Source: Bin87 sp964347975 (GTDB taxonomy: Bacteria; Chloroflexota; Dehalococcoidia; Lucifugimonadales; UBA3495). Taken from it: a stretch of DNA of 64,000 nt. A program made the position numbers and the translations under genes. The number at the start of each line of letters is the position of its first letter. Positions within the stretch are counted from its first letter, which is position 1. The notes below the pieces were generated by a model. That model was not told the origin of the DNA. It was given only the letters and a program-made list of their open reading frames with translations, and searched no databases. This document shows positions 40,911 to 49,660 of the stretch, piece after piece. The stretch is from positions 372,001-436,000 of the forward strand of contig CAYGAY010000001.1 in the NCBI GenBank assembly GCA_964347975.1. Direction: 5' to 3'.

Positions 40911-42119
40911 CTAAACTCCGATACCTTCTCGCTCGGCGATAGATGGCACGTCCTTGTCGCCCCGACCGCTAAGACAAACGAGGATGATGCTGTCGGACGG
41001 CAGGTCGGCGGCCATTCGGCTGACGTGGTAAATGGCGTGAGCCGATTCAAGAGCGGGGATGATGCCCTCGGTTTGGCAAAGGAGACGGAATCCTTCCAGA
41101 GCCTCATCGTCAGTTACGGACAGGTATTCGGCGCGGCCGGTGGCCTTTAACCAACTGTGTTCCGGTCCCACACCGGGATAATCCAACCCGGCCGAGATAC
41201 TATGGGCTTCCCGGATTTGACCGTGCTCGTCCTGCAACAGGTAGGACATAGATCCGTGCAGGACGCCGGGCCGACCAGCGGAGAGCGTGGCGGCGTGCCG
41301 TCCGCTGGCTACGCCCTCGCCGGCGGCCTCGACGCCGACCAGACGCACGCCGGCGTCGCCGATGAACTCGTAAAATGTGCCGATGGCGTTGCTGCCGCCA
41401 CCGACGCAGGCCGCTACCACATCCGGCAACTGCCCCTCCGCCGCCAGTATCTGCTCCCGCGCTTCGCGCCCGATTACCGACTGGAAATCCCGCACCAGCA
41501 TCGGATACGGATGTGGCCCCACTACGCTGCCGATGAGGTAGTGGGTGTTCTCCACATTGGTAACCCAGTCCCGTATCGCTTCGTTGATGGCGTCTTTCAG
41601 GGTGCGTGTCCCCGATTCCACCTCGATGACCTCCGCCCCCAGCAAACGCATCCGGTACACGTTGAGAGCCTGGCGCACAATGTCTTCGGCGCCCATATAG
41701 ACGATGCACTGCAGGCCGAGCATGGCGCACACCGTAGCGGTGGCGACGCCGTGCTGTCCGGCGCCGGTCTCGGCAATGATGCGCTGCTTGCCCATCCGCT
41801 GGGCCAGCAGGCACTGGCCGAGGGCGTTGTTTATCTTGTGTGCCCCGGTGTGAGCCAAATCCTCCCGCTTCAGGTAAATCCGCGCGCCGCCGCAGTGTCG
41901 CGTCAGGTTTTCAGCATAGTACAGGGCAGTGGGCCGGCCGGCGTAATTCACCATCAGGTGGGCCAACTGTTCGGCGAAACCGGCGTCGTCCTGCGCGGCG
42001 CGGTAGGAATCCTCCAACTCGGTGAGGGCAGCCATTACCGTTTCGGGAACGAACTTGCCGCCGAAGTCCCCGAAACGACCCCTTTCATCGGGAAGGTTTA
42101 CGTGCGTAGCGGTTGCCAT
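40911..42119 (-). CDS. trpB: Tryptophan synthase beta chain
   Basis: The 402-residue protein has GRFGDFGGKFVPETVM at the start, the PLP Lys in HTGAHKINNALGQ near residue 95, and ETGAGQHGVATATVCAMLG. The phosphate loop is CVGGGSNAIG near residue 240 and GLDYPGVGPEHSWLK follows. It is a TrpB1-type chain that joins indole and serine. Its usual partner trpA is not in the window. The gene is the last of trpD-trpC-trpF-trpB on the minus strand. Confidence 0.95.
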   Translation of the reverse strand: MATATHVNLPDERGRFGDFGGKFVPETVMAALTELEDSYRAAQDDAGFAEQLAHLMVNYAGRPTALYYAENLTRHCGGARIYLKREDLAHTGAHKINNALGQCLLAQRMGKQRIIAETGAGQHGVATATVCAMLGLQCIVYMGAEDIVRQALNVYRMRLLGAEVIEVESGTRTLKDAINEAIRDWVTNVENTHYLIGSVVGPHPYPMLVRDFQSVIGREAREQILAAEGQLPDVVAACVGGGSNAIGTFYEFIGDAGVRLVGVEAAGEGVASGRHAATLSAGRPGVLHGSMSYLLQDEHGQIREAHSISAGLDYPGVGPEHSWLKATGRAEYLSVTDDEALEGFRLLCQTEGIIPALESAHAIYHVSRMAADLPSDSIILVCLSGRGDKDVPSIAEREGIGV

Positions 42120-42131
42120 AATTGTCCATCC

Positions 42132-42797
42132 TTACGACGGTCTGCCACCGCGGCGCGCGTTGGCGACGAACCGTCTGATTTTGGCGGGGTCTTTCTCGCC
42201 GTCGGTTTCCACTCCACTGGACACGTCGACGCCCCAGGGTTGAACCACGGAAACAGCCTGGCCCACGTTGTCCGGCGTCAGGCCCCCGGCCAGCAGAAAC
42301 CGCCGGCCCTCCGCCAGCCGCGCGGCGATGCTCCAGTCAAAAGCCTGCCCCGTGCCGCCGTGCAGTCCGGCTACGTCGCTGTCCAGAGTAACCAGGCAAC
42401 CCGCGGCGGCGTAGGCGTCGATAAGTTTGCCCACGCCGGCAATCCGGTCGGCATGGGCATCGTTGGGCACGTGCAGCACTTTGATGACGCCGGCGTGTTC
42501 CTGCGCCAGCCGGCAGTATTCCAAACTTTCCTCGCCGCAAAGCTGGGCGAATTCCAAGCCGGCGACGGCGATGGCGTCCAACACTTCCGGCAATGGCTGG
42601 TCGCCAAACAATCCGACGGATTGGGAGGCAGATGGGCCGGCGGCGCGCAGCCCGTCGGTGATGACGCGGGCGGCAGACGGTTCAATACGCCGGCGCCGGC
42701 CGGGTACGAACACAATACCCACGTAGTTGGCCCCGGCGTCAGCGGCCACCAGCGCATCGTCCAGCCGGCGCACGCCGCAGATTTTTACCGTAGTCAT
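42132..42797 (-). CDS. trpF: Phosphoribosylanthranilate isomerase
   Basis: The 221-residue TIM-barrel protein begins VKICGVRRLDDALVAADAGANYVGIVF, with the catalytic Cys. LDSDVAGLHGGTGQAFDW has the catalytic Asp and phosphate site, and FLLAGGLTPDNVGQAV and GVDVSSGVE complete the family pattern. It carries out the Amadori rearrangement in tryptophan synthesis. It lies 8 nt after the trpC stop and 12 nt before trpB. Confidence 0.94.
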   Translation of the reverse strand: MTTVKICGVRRLDDALVAADAGANYVGIVFVPGRRRRIEPSAARVITDGLRAAGPSASQSVGLFGDQPLPEVLDAIAVAGLEFAQLCGEESLEYCRLAQEHAGVIKVLHVPNDAHADRIAGVGKLIDAYAAAGCLVTLDSDVAGLHGGTGQAFDWSIAARLAEGRRFLLAGGLTPDNVGQAVSVVQPWGVDVSSGVETDGEKDPAKIRRFVANARRGGRPS

Positions 42798-42805
42798 GGG
42801 AGATG

Positions 42806-43612
42806 CTACCGGGCCGCCGCTACTGCTGCGCCGGTGAGGGAGCGCACTTTGGCCGCCGTATCGTCGGCGGTGACCAGCGCCTCGCCCACCAGGACGGCGT
42901 TGACACCCAAGGGCTCCAGGCGCGCCAAATCATCCGGCGTACTGATGCCGCTCTCGCTGACGATTATACTGCCCGCCGGGATCAGCGGAGCCAGTTCCTC
43001 GGTAGTCGCCAGGTCGGTGATGAAAGTATGCAAATCCCGGTTGTTGATGCCGATGACTTCCGCCCCGGCGTCAACCGCCGCTGCAATTTCTCCGGCGCTA
43101 TGGGTCTCAACCAGCGGCGTCATACCCAGCGACCGGCCCAGGCCAATCAGTTCAGACAGTTGCGATGGGGACAGGATGTCCACTATGAGCAGGAATGTGT
43201 CGGCCCCAATGGCCCGCGCCTCGTAAATCTGGTACGGCTCAAAGAGGAAATCCTTGCGGAGCGCCGGAGCGTTGCCCGACGCGCCGCTCTCTTTCACCGC
43301 CGTCAGGTGGGCCGGCTCGCCGAGAAAGTGCGAGTCGGTGATGACCGAAATCGCAGCGGCCCCGTTACCCGCGTAAGTGGCGGCCAACGCCACCGGGTCA
43401 AAATCGGCTCGCAGCAGCCCTTTGGACGGCGACGCCTTTTTGACTTCGGCAATCAGGCTGATGCCCGCGCCACGCAAAGCGCCGGCGAAATCCAGGGCCG
43501 GCGGGCGGACGGCAATGGCATCCAGCAAGGCCGGCAAAGGAACAGCAGCCATGGCAGCGGCCAATTCCTCGCGCTTCTTGGCGACAATTTGGTTCAGGAT
43601 GCTTGCTGGCAT
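42806..43612 (-). CDS. trpC: Indole-3-glycerol phosphate synthase
   Basis: The 268-residue TIM-barrel protein has LIAEVKKASPSKG near residue 53, with the conserved Lys, and VITDSHFLGEPAHL. ALRKDFLFEPYQIYEARAIGAD follows. EVIGINNRDLHTF, IIVSESGISTPDD and AVLVGEALV are the phosphate-site blocks. It closes the indole ring from CdRP. It starts 14 nt after trpD on the same strand, within the trp operon. Confidence 0.95.
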   Translation of the reverse strand: MPASILNQIVAKKREELAAAMAAVPLPALLDAIAVRPPALDFAGALRGAGISLIAEVKKASPSKGLLRADFDPVALAATYAGNGAAAISVITDSHFLGEPAHLTAVKESGASGNAPALRKDFLFEPYQIYEARAIGADTFLLIVDILSPSQLSELIGLGRSLGMTPLVETHSAGEIAAAVDAGAEVIGINNRDLHTFITDLATTEELAPLIPAGSIIVSESGISTPDDLARLEPLGVNAVLVGEALVTADDTAAKVRSLTGAAVAAAR

Positions 43613-43626
43613 CTGTTTTGTCTCCT

Positions 43627-44652
43627 CTATTCCGTTGCTGGCGCCAGTTCCTGGGTCAGCGCAATCAGGGCATCCAGTTTCGCCGCCGCCCGCCCGTCGG
43701 CGATGGATGCCGCCGCCAGCTCAATCCCCTCAACCAGCGAGCCGGCCATATCGCCGGCCACCAAAGCGGCCCCGCTGTTCAGCGTTACGGCATCCCCAAT
43801 CGAGCCGGTTTCGCCGGAGAGAATGCGGCGCATCGTGCCGGCGTTTTGCGCCGGGCCGCCGCCGCGCAGGTCATCCGGGGTGGCATGACGCAAACCCAGT
43901 TCCCGCGGGCGCACGGTGTATGGTCTAATCTCCCCGTCCAGGACTTCCCAGCCGGTCGTATCGCTGCCCAGGGAAAGCTCGTCCATACCGTCGTCGCTGT
44001 GGACGATGATGGCGTGGTGTGTTCCAAACAGCCGCAGCGCTTCGGCCATCTTGGCCCCGATCTCCGGGTAGCCCACGCCAATCAGCTGGCAGGACACGCC
44101 GGCGGGGTTGGTCATCGGCCCCAGGACGTTGAACACGGTGCGGATGCCGATTTCCCGGCGCACCGGCGCGGCGTAGCGCATGGCCGGGTGATACGCCGGG
44201 GCAAACATAAAGCCGATGCCGATTTCGCTAAGGCAACGTTCCACCGCTTCAGGCGGCAACTCAATACGGACGCCCAGGGCTTCCAGCACGTCGGCGCTGC
44301 CGCAGTCTCCCGACGCGGCCCGATTACCGTGCTTGGCTACGGTCCGCCCGGCGCCGGCCACCACGAAAGCCGCCGCTGTGGAGATGTTGAACGTCCCCTT
44401 GCGGTCACCGCCCGTGCCGCAGGTGTCGATGGCCTTGCCGGGGACGTTGACGCGCAAGGATTTTTCGCGCATCACGGTGGCGAAACCGGCAATCTCCTCC
44501 GGCGTCTCCCCCTTCAGCGACAGCGCGGTGAGATAGGCCCCCAACTGGGCTGGCGTGGCCTCGCCTTCCATGATTTCGCGCATCACGGATACGGCGTTAC
44601 CCATAGACAGCGATTCACCGGCGGCGGCGGCGGATATGGCTTCTCTAATCAT
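43627..44652 (-). CDS. trpD: Anthranilate phosphoribosyltransferase
   Basis: The 341-residue protein has DTCGTGGDRKGTFNISTAAAFVVAGAGRTVAKHGNRAASGDCGSADVLEALG, the PRPP- and Mg-binding core. RTVFNVLGPMTNPA, with the second metal motif, and VHSDDGMDELS also match. The glutamine amidotransferase TrpG and the synthase TrpE are not near, so the first step is coded elsewhere. A Uma2-family gene lies 31 nt upstream on the same strand. It could be the first gene of the transcript. Confidence 0.95.
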   Translation of the reverse strand: MIREAISAAAAGESLSMGNAVSVMREIMEGEATPAQLGAYLTALSLKGETPEEIAGFATVMREKSLRVNVPGKAIDTCGTGGDRKGTFNISTAAAFVVAGAGRTVAKHGNRAASGDCGSADVLEALGVRIELPPEAVERCLSEIGIGFMFAPAYHPAMRYAAPVRREIGIRTVFNVLGPMTNPAGVSCQLIGVGYPEIGAKMAEALRLFGTHHAIIVHSDDGMDELSLGSDTTGWEVLDGEIRPYTVRPRELGLRHATPDDLRGGGPAQNAGTMRRILSGETGSIGDAVTLNSGAALVAGDMAGSLVEGIELAAASIADGRAAAKLDALIALTQELAPATE

Positions 44653-44683
44653 AATGGCCTTTCACTTGATGGGAATAAGCGGG

Positions 44684-45514
44684 CTACCCTCGTCGTAAAC
44701 GCGCGAGTTCCTCCCGCAGTTGTCGGACGCGCTCCTCGGCGGCGCGGCGGGCATCCCGCTCCTCATCCCGTTCACTTTCGGCAGCCAGGCGGGCGTTCCG
44801 CTCCGTGTCCCGCTCGCTTTCGGTAGCCAGGCGGGCGTTCCGCTCCGTGTCCCGCTCGCTTTCGGCAACTGAGCGTGCAGTGTGTTCCTCAATGCGCCCG
44901 TCGGCCTCGTCATCATAGGTAGGCAGGTAACGCCGCGCCACCGGGTTGTACCAGCGTAGCTGCCCGTTTTCCCAGCACACGTCCAGGTTCAGGACTTCAC
45001 TGTGTCCCCAATAGTGGTTATCATCCACCCGGTGGATGGTAATGGGCCGGTATTCTCCGGCCACCAGCCAGTCGCCCGCCAATGCCGAAGCATAAAGTTC
45101 CCCGCCGGTGTGGTCAAACCGCCAGTACTCGGGAATCCCGAATTCAGCGTAGCCTTCACGCTTGTTCGTTTCGTCGTTCTGAGCGGTATTCTCTGATGCG
45201 ATTTCCAAGACGAAATCCGGCGCTTTGCCCCACACTGAAATGTCGTAACCCTTGCGGGCGATGATGGCTGCCCGGTCAACCCCGAAGGCGATGAACAGGT
45301 CGGGCTGCTGCAAACCCTCCCGTTGGCTGGTATTCCAGCCGATGGGAATTTCGCTGGCGACGAGGGTGGTGTCAAAGCTGCCGTAATGCCGGCGCAGGGC
45401 CGGCACGTGGCCGGGCTCGTGGAGATAGATGACGTTCAGCATATCGTCCCTGGGCGGCAGTTCCGGGAACTGTTCCCCTAGTGTGACGGGCAGCGCAGTG
45501 GTTTTGGTCGTCAT
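44684..45514 (-). CDS. Uma2-family protein with a repeat-built coiled-coil tail
   Basis: The first 200 residues form a Uma2 (DUF820) restriction-like domain: QQPDLFIAFGVD, DFVLEIASENTAQND, and NKREGYAEFGIPEYWRFD. The tail (about 210-276) consists of 14-residue units, SERDTERNARLAAE-like, ending in EERVRQLREELARLRRG, which should form a coiled coil. At DNA level two 42-bp units, 44776-44817 and 44818-44859, differ by one base, with a degenerate unit next to them. Uma2 proteins are common in cyanobacteria and Chloroflexota and their role is unknown. Confidence 0.82.
   Translation of the reverse strand: MTTKTTALPVTLGEQFPELPPRDDMLNVIYLHEPGHVPALRRHYGSFDTTLVASEIPIGWNTSQREGLQQPDLFIAFGVDRAAIIARKGYDISVWGKAPDFVLEIASENTAQNDETNKREGYAEFGIPEYWRFDHTGGELYASALAGDWLVAGEYRPITIHRVDDNHYWGHSEVLNLDVCWENGQLRWYNPVARRYLPTYDDEADGRIEEHTARSVAESERDTERNARLATESERDTERNARLAAESERDEERDARRAAEERVRQLREELARLRRG
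44734..44859. repeat. Tandem 42-bp repeat in the Uma2 gene
   Basis: Units at 44776-44817 and 44818-44859 are identical but for one base. The stretch 44734-44775 is a diverged third unit. Each unit codes 14 residues, two heptads, so copy number can change without a frameshift. Confidence 0.85.
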
Positions 45515-45968
45515 GGGGTACCTCGCTGGACGAGGATAGCAGTCATGCCGGCGAACTGCTGATGGCCGGGGACTGACATACTTTGGTTAATCGGCGCGCA
45601 ACGTGATGCGAATTTAATAACGGGCAACATGATAGCATGCCAAGAGGCGGTCCCGAGCTGGCAGATCGTTTTAGCCACAGCTGTCGGAGAATCGAAAGAC
45701 CCTGCCGATCCCAGGTTCCGTTTACTGGCGCATGATGACATGATACTATCTCCCGGAGATTGAGTAAGCGGGGGATGTGTATGCCCGCGCGCTTTGTGTA
45801 ATTGCCTGGGGGGCAAATGGATTTAGACGCGCGACGGTATGGAAATTGAGGTCGCCCGCGGTCAAGGAACCGCTGGACAGGGCATTAGCATAACCTTCCG
45901 CCGGCCGATTTCGCGAGTCCGTTCGGAGAATAGCGTCTCACAGCATACGAATGCCGACGATTCCGCCT
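45515..45968. other. Intergenic stretch without a supportable gene
   Basis: About 450 bp separate the divergent Uma2 and amidohydrolase genes. Short frames exist on both strands but show no domain, ribosome site or codon pattern that I trust. It presumably holds the two divergent promoters. I see no repeat of the families described elsewhere. Confidence 0.5.
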
Positions 45969-46769
45969 ATGCGCGTTGACGTTCACACCCACATCTGGCC
46001 CGACCGCATTGCCGATGCAGTGGCCGTAAATATGGAGGCCGATCTGGGCTTTACGCCGATTGCCGCCAACACCGTGTCCGGCATTAAGGCGCACATGGCG
46101 GCGGCCGGGGTGGACAAGTCCGTCGTGCTGGGGGTGGCGGCGCGAGCCGACCAGGTGCGGCGAGCCAATGACTGGCTCATCTCCATTGCCGACGATATGC
46201 TCGTGCCCTTTGGCGCGGTGCATCCCGACCTGGCGGACAAGGCCGGCGAGATACGCTACCTGCGGGAGCATGGCGTCAAGGGCATCAAGATGCACCCGGT
46301 CATCAACGGCTTCTATCCCGACGATCCGCAGTGGTTTCCGGTTTATGAGGAGTTGGGCGACGATATGACGCTGGCCATCCACTCTGGCCGGCTGCCGCAC
46401 CAAGGGGCAGATGCGCCGCTGTACGCTACGCCGGAGCGAATTGCCAATGTGGTCGGACAGTTCCCCAAACTCAAGGTGATTGCCCTGCACCTGGGCGGGT
46501 TCTATATGCTGGATGAGGCGGAGCGAGACTTGCTGGGTCAGGAAAACGTGCTGGTGGACACTACCTGGCCGCCGTCGATCCGGGAACTGACCGCCGACAC
46601 ACTGACCGCGATTATCGGCAAGCATGGGGCGCACAAGGTCTGCTTCGGCACCGACTATCCGCTGGTCGATATGGGCGCCGAGTCGGAATATCTGGCGTCG
46701 CTGCCCCTGTCTTCTGAGCAGGTGGAAGGGATTCTGGGCGAAAACGCGCGGCGGTTTATCGGGCTGTAA
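45969..46769 (+). CDS. Amidohydrolase_2 family metal-dependent hydrolase
   Basis: The 266-residue TIM-barrel protein starts with MRVDVHTHIWP, carrying the HxH metal ligands. It continues with GVKGIKMHPV, LAIHSGR with a His ligand, VIALHLGGF, and the final Asp ligand in VCFGTDYPL. An in-frame ATG 18 nt earlier (45951) is also possible; neither has a good ribosome site. Such enzymes decarboxylate or hydrolyse ring compounds and lactones. Its single gene setting does not show the substrate. Confidence 0.85.
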   Translation: MRVDVHTHIWPDRIADAVAVNMEADLGFTPIAANTVSGIKAHMAAAGVDKSVVLGVAARADQVRRANDWLISIADDMLVPFGAVHPDLADKAGEIRYLREHGVKGIKMHPVINGFYPDDPQWFPVYEELGDDMTLAIHSGRLPHQGADAPLYATPERIANVVGQFPKLKVIALHLGGFYMLDEAERDLLGQENVLVDTTWPPSIRELTADTLTAIIGKHGAHKVCFGTDYPLVDMGAESEYLASLPLSSEQVEGILGENARRFIGL

Positions 46770-46784
46770 CGGCGTAACGGTTCT

Positions 46785-46811
46785 GGATTCCGGCTTTCGC
46801 CGGAATGACGG
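46785..46811. repeat. Palindromic repeat between converging genes
   Basis: ATTCCGGC-TTTC-GCCGGAAT followed by GACG is a hairpin of the same family as 18639, 27359 and 50915. It lies between the amidohydrolase and oligopeptidase B 3' ends and may act as a terminator. Confidence 0.8.
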
Positions 46812-46823
46812 ATTGGGCGGTAT

Positions 46824-48884
46824 TTACTTCGCCAGGCTAAAAGCGTTCAGCACGAAGGCGTACTCCTCGGCAATCTCCCGGATGCGCTCGAACCGGCCCG
46901 ACGCGCCGGCGTGGCCGGAATCCATGTGGATCTTGAGGAGCAGGGGGTTGTCGTTGGTCCGCAACGAGCGGAGCTTGGCCACCCACTTTGCCGGCTCCCA
47001 ATAGGTTACGCGCGGGTCGCTGATTCCGCCGGTGACGAACATGGGCGGATAGTCTTGCGCGCGAACGTTGTCGTAGGGGGAATAGGCACGCATGTAATGG
47101 TAATACTCAGCGTCGTTAGGATTGCCCCACTCGTTGTACTCCATGGTTGTCAGGGGCAATGTGTCGTCCAGCATGGTGTTGAGGACGTCCACAAAAGGCA
47201 CGTGAGCCACTACGCAGCCGAACAGTTCGGGGCGCTCATTGACCACCGCGCCCATGAGCATCCCGCCGGCGCTGCCTCCGACGGCGGCGATGCGGCCGGC
47301 GGAGGTGTAGCCTTCGGCGACGAGATGCTCGGCACAGTCGATATAGTCGTTGAAGGTGTTGCGCTTGTTCAGGAGTTTGCCGTTTTCATACCAGTCCCAA
47401 CCCATTTCCATGCCGCCGCGAATGTGCGCGATGGCGTAGATGAAACCCCGGTTGACCAAGCTCAGCGCCGAAATGCTGAAATTAGCCTCCATGGTCAATC
47501 CGTAACTGCCGTAACCATAGAGATACAGCGGCGCGGCGCCGTCGATGGAAGTTCCTGCCGGCATCAACAGGCTGATCGGAACCGGCGTGCCGTCACGGGC
47601 GGTGGCCCAGATGCGCCGGGTTTCGTACTGTTCTCCGTGGTAACCGGAGGGAATTTCCTGTTGCTTGCGCAGGACGCGCTCCCGCGTCTCCATATCGTAG
47701 TCGTACACTGCGGCGGGGGTTTTCAACGACGTGTAGCCAAAACGCAAAGAAGTGGCCTCAAACTCCCGGCCACTCCGCGGCGACATGGCGAAGTCGTCTT
47801 CATCCACTCCGGCGATAAAGTGGACGTCGCCATCGTCCAGCCTCAGGACCATCACCTGCGGAAGACCGTCTTGACGGCAAGCGACAACCAGATGCTCCCG
47901 GTAGGCGTCAACGCCCAACAGCGGCCTTCCCGGTTCATGAGCCATGAATTCGGTCCAGTTGTCCCATGCAGCGGCGGTTACGGGAGCGGTGGACAGCATG
48001 AAATCCCTGGCGCCGTTGCCGTTGTGCCGGATGAAAAACCGGTCGCCGTGATCAACCACATCGTACTCGAAATCCGTGTGGCGCGGTTCGATCAACGACG
48101 GAGTCGCGCTGGGGTCGTCGGCGTCCAGGAACCGCCACTCAGCCATATTGTTGCCGCCGGCTACGATGTAAATGAAACGCGCGCTGTTGGATTTGCCGAC
48201 GCCGACGAAAAAACGTGGGTCCGCTTCGTGATAGACCAGTTCGTCGTCAGTCGGGTCGTTACCCAAGGTGTGCCGGTAGATGCTTACCGGGCGGTGGCGC
48301 TCGTCCAGCACTGAGTAATAGAACGTGCGGCTGTCGTTGGCCCATTCCAGGCTGTAGTAGGCATTCGGAATCGTGTCGGCCAGGCTCTCTCCGGTTTCCA
48401 GGTTGAGGACCTGGATGGTGAACTGTTCGGAACCGTCGAGATCCACGCCGTACGCGATCAGTTTGTGGTCAGGGCTGTTTTCAAATGCGCCGACGCGGGT
48501 GTAGTCGTGGCCTTGCGCAAGCTGGTTCACGTCCAGCAGCACGGTCTCCGGCCCTTCTTCGCTACCCTGCCTGCGGCAATAGATGGGGTATTGCCCGCCC
48601 TCCTCGTAACGCACGTAGTAGTAGAAATCGCCTTCTTTCTCCTGGACAGTGTTGTCATCCTCTTTGATGCGGCCACGTATTTCATCATAGATGGCTTCTT
48701 GCAATGGCTGTAGCGGAGCCAGGAACGATTCGGTATGGGCGTTCTCGGCCTGGAGATATGCCATGGTGGCCGGGTCGTCCTGATTGCGCAGCCAGTGCCA
48801 GTGATCGACCCGGGTCACCCCGTGAATGGTCAATACCTGCGGGCGCTGGGGGGCGCTTGGGGGGGTGGCGGCAGAGTCAGACAT
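46824..48884 (-). CDS. ptrB: Oligopeptidase B (S9A prolyl oligopeptidase family)
   Basis: From ATG 48884 the protein has 686 residues, the usual oligopeptidase B length; the frame extends upstream without similarity. A seven-bladed propeller (residues about 70-400) precedes a hydrolase domain. The nucleophile elbow is VGGSAGGMLMG and the catalytic His is in MDSGHAGASGR. NPNDAEYYHYMRAYSPYDN is the characteristic block. It cleaves short peptides after basic residues in the cytoplasm. The neighbours give no pathway link. Confidence 0.93.
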   Translation of the reverse strand: MSDSAATPPSAPQRPQVLTIHGVTRVDHWHWLRNQDDPATMAYLQAENAHTESFLAPLQPLQEAIYDEIRGRIKEDDNTVQEKEGDFYYYVRYEEGGQYPIYCRRQGSEEGPETVLLDVNQLAQGHDYTRVGAFENSPDHKLIAYGVDLDGSEQFTIQVLNLETGESLADTIPNAYYSLEWANDSRTFYYSVLDERHRPVSIYRHTLGNDPTDDELVYHEADPRFFVGVGKSNSARFIYIVAGGNNMAEWRFLDADDPSATPSLIEPRHTDFEYDVVDHGDRFFIRHNGNGARDFMLSTAPVTAAAWDNWTEFMAHEPGRPLLGVDAYREHLVVACRQDGLPQVMVLRLDDGDVHFIAGVDEDDFAMSPRSGREFEATSLRFGYTSLKTPAAVYDYDMETRERVLRKQQEIPSGYHGEQYETRRIWATARDGTPVPISLLMPAGTSIDGAAPLYLYGYGSYGLTMEANFSISALSLVNRGFIYAIAHIRGGMEMGWDWYENGKLLNKRNTFNDYIDCAEHLVAEGYTSAGRIAAVGGSAGGMLMGAVVNERPELFGCVVAHVPFVDVLNTMLDDTLPLTTMEYNEWGNPNDAEYYHYMRAYSPYDNVRAQDYPPMFVTGGISDPRVTYWEPAKWVAKLRSLRTNDNPLLLKIHMDSGHAGASGRFERIREIAEEYAFVLNAFSLAK

Positions 48885-48928
48885 CGTGATTGGGATAAGA
48901 CAGGAGGGATTTTCGGGAACCTCCGGCG

Positions 48929-49402
48929 TCAGGCCGTCACAGGTTCCGCTTTGAGCGATTCCGTGGTGGCCGATATGGCATCCATTTCGTCGATGAGGTA
49001 GCGCCGGCACGGGCCGGGGCGCAATCGCGCGATAATGGACCCCAACCAACCCCCATAGTGGGCTTCAATCGTAATATAGGCGTGGCCCTGGTCGTCGGAG
49101 GTGTATCCCCCGTCGCCGTCGCCGCATTCACGCACGCGATAAGAGAACCCCACCCAGAAACCCGGCCCCGAGGTCCGATGCGACAGCGTTTCGCCCGGCT
49201 GCACAACCGTTATCAAGCTGGTAAATCGGTCGCGACCGATTTGAAACTCAATGCGATGACCCGGTTCCGGTAGGGGGCCATCGGGTAAATCGGCACGACG
49301 GTAGCGTTTTCCGTGCAGCTTCCGCGAGGGAAAATCGACCACCGCCGCCCAAGCCTCATCCGGCGGGCAGGACAGGATTTTGGAATATTCAAAGACTGTC
49401 AT
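48929..49402 (-). CDS. SRPBCC-like (START/polyketide cyclase fold) protein
   Basis: The 157-residue protein begins MTVFEYSKILSCPPDEAWAAVVDF and continues with GHRIEFQIGRDRFTSLITVVQPGETLSHRTSG. That is the beta-rich, helix-capped pattern of small SRPBCC ligand-binding proteins. YITIEAHYGGWLGSIIARLRPGPCRRYLIDEMDAI forms the long C-terminal helix. A much longer frame runs upstream but is a shadow of the CoA-transferase on the other strand. The gene lies 44 nt upstream of the oligopeptidase gene. The ligand is unknown. Confidence 0.75.
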   Translation of the reverse strand: MTVFEYSKILSCPPDEAWAAVVDFPSRKLHGKRYRRADLPDGPLPEPGHRIEFQIGRDRFTSLITVVQPGETLSHRTSGPGFWVGFSYRVRECGDGDGGYTSDDQGHAYITIEAHYGGWLGSIIARLRPGPCRRYLIDEMDAISATTESLKAEPVTA

Positions 49403-49479
49403 GCTTAATATTATGGGCCGCGGCGGACACGGATAGTCAAGTTGACCATGGGCAGAATTTGTGCAATTGTATCGCAGAC

Positions 49480-49600
49480 TCATGCGTACCCATTTTGGCA
49501 TTGCGAGGAGCCTGGCCCGATCTTTGACAAATCGGGCAATCCCGTTGGGTGAGCGATGTTTGCTCCGGCGACGAGATTGCCACGCTTCGCTCGCAATGAC
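49480..49600. repeat. Composite repeat upstream of the first CoA-transferase
   Basis: CTCATGCGTACCCATTTTGGCATTGCGAGGAGCC (about 49479-49512) and GATTGCCACGCTTCGCTCGCAATGAC (49575-49600) form a block. It closely resembles the one at 50951-51000 and shares units with 15185-15210. Confidence 0.75.
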
Positions 49601-49660
49601 AGGACACGCAAAGTGGGTAAGCGTGAGTATAGCAGACGGTTGAAGCGGACGGCACGAATT

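Noticed and set aside
45511..45816. A 101-codon minus-strand frame between Uma2 and the amidohydrolase
   Set aside because: No domain, no ribosome site and unlike codon use; its residues do not look like a folded protein.
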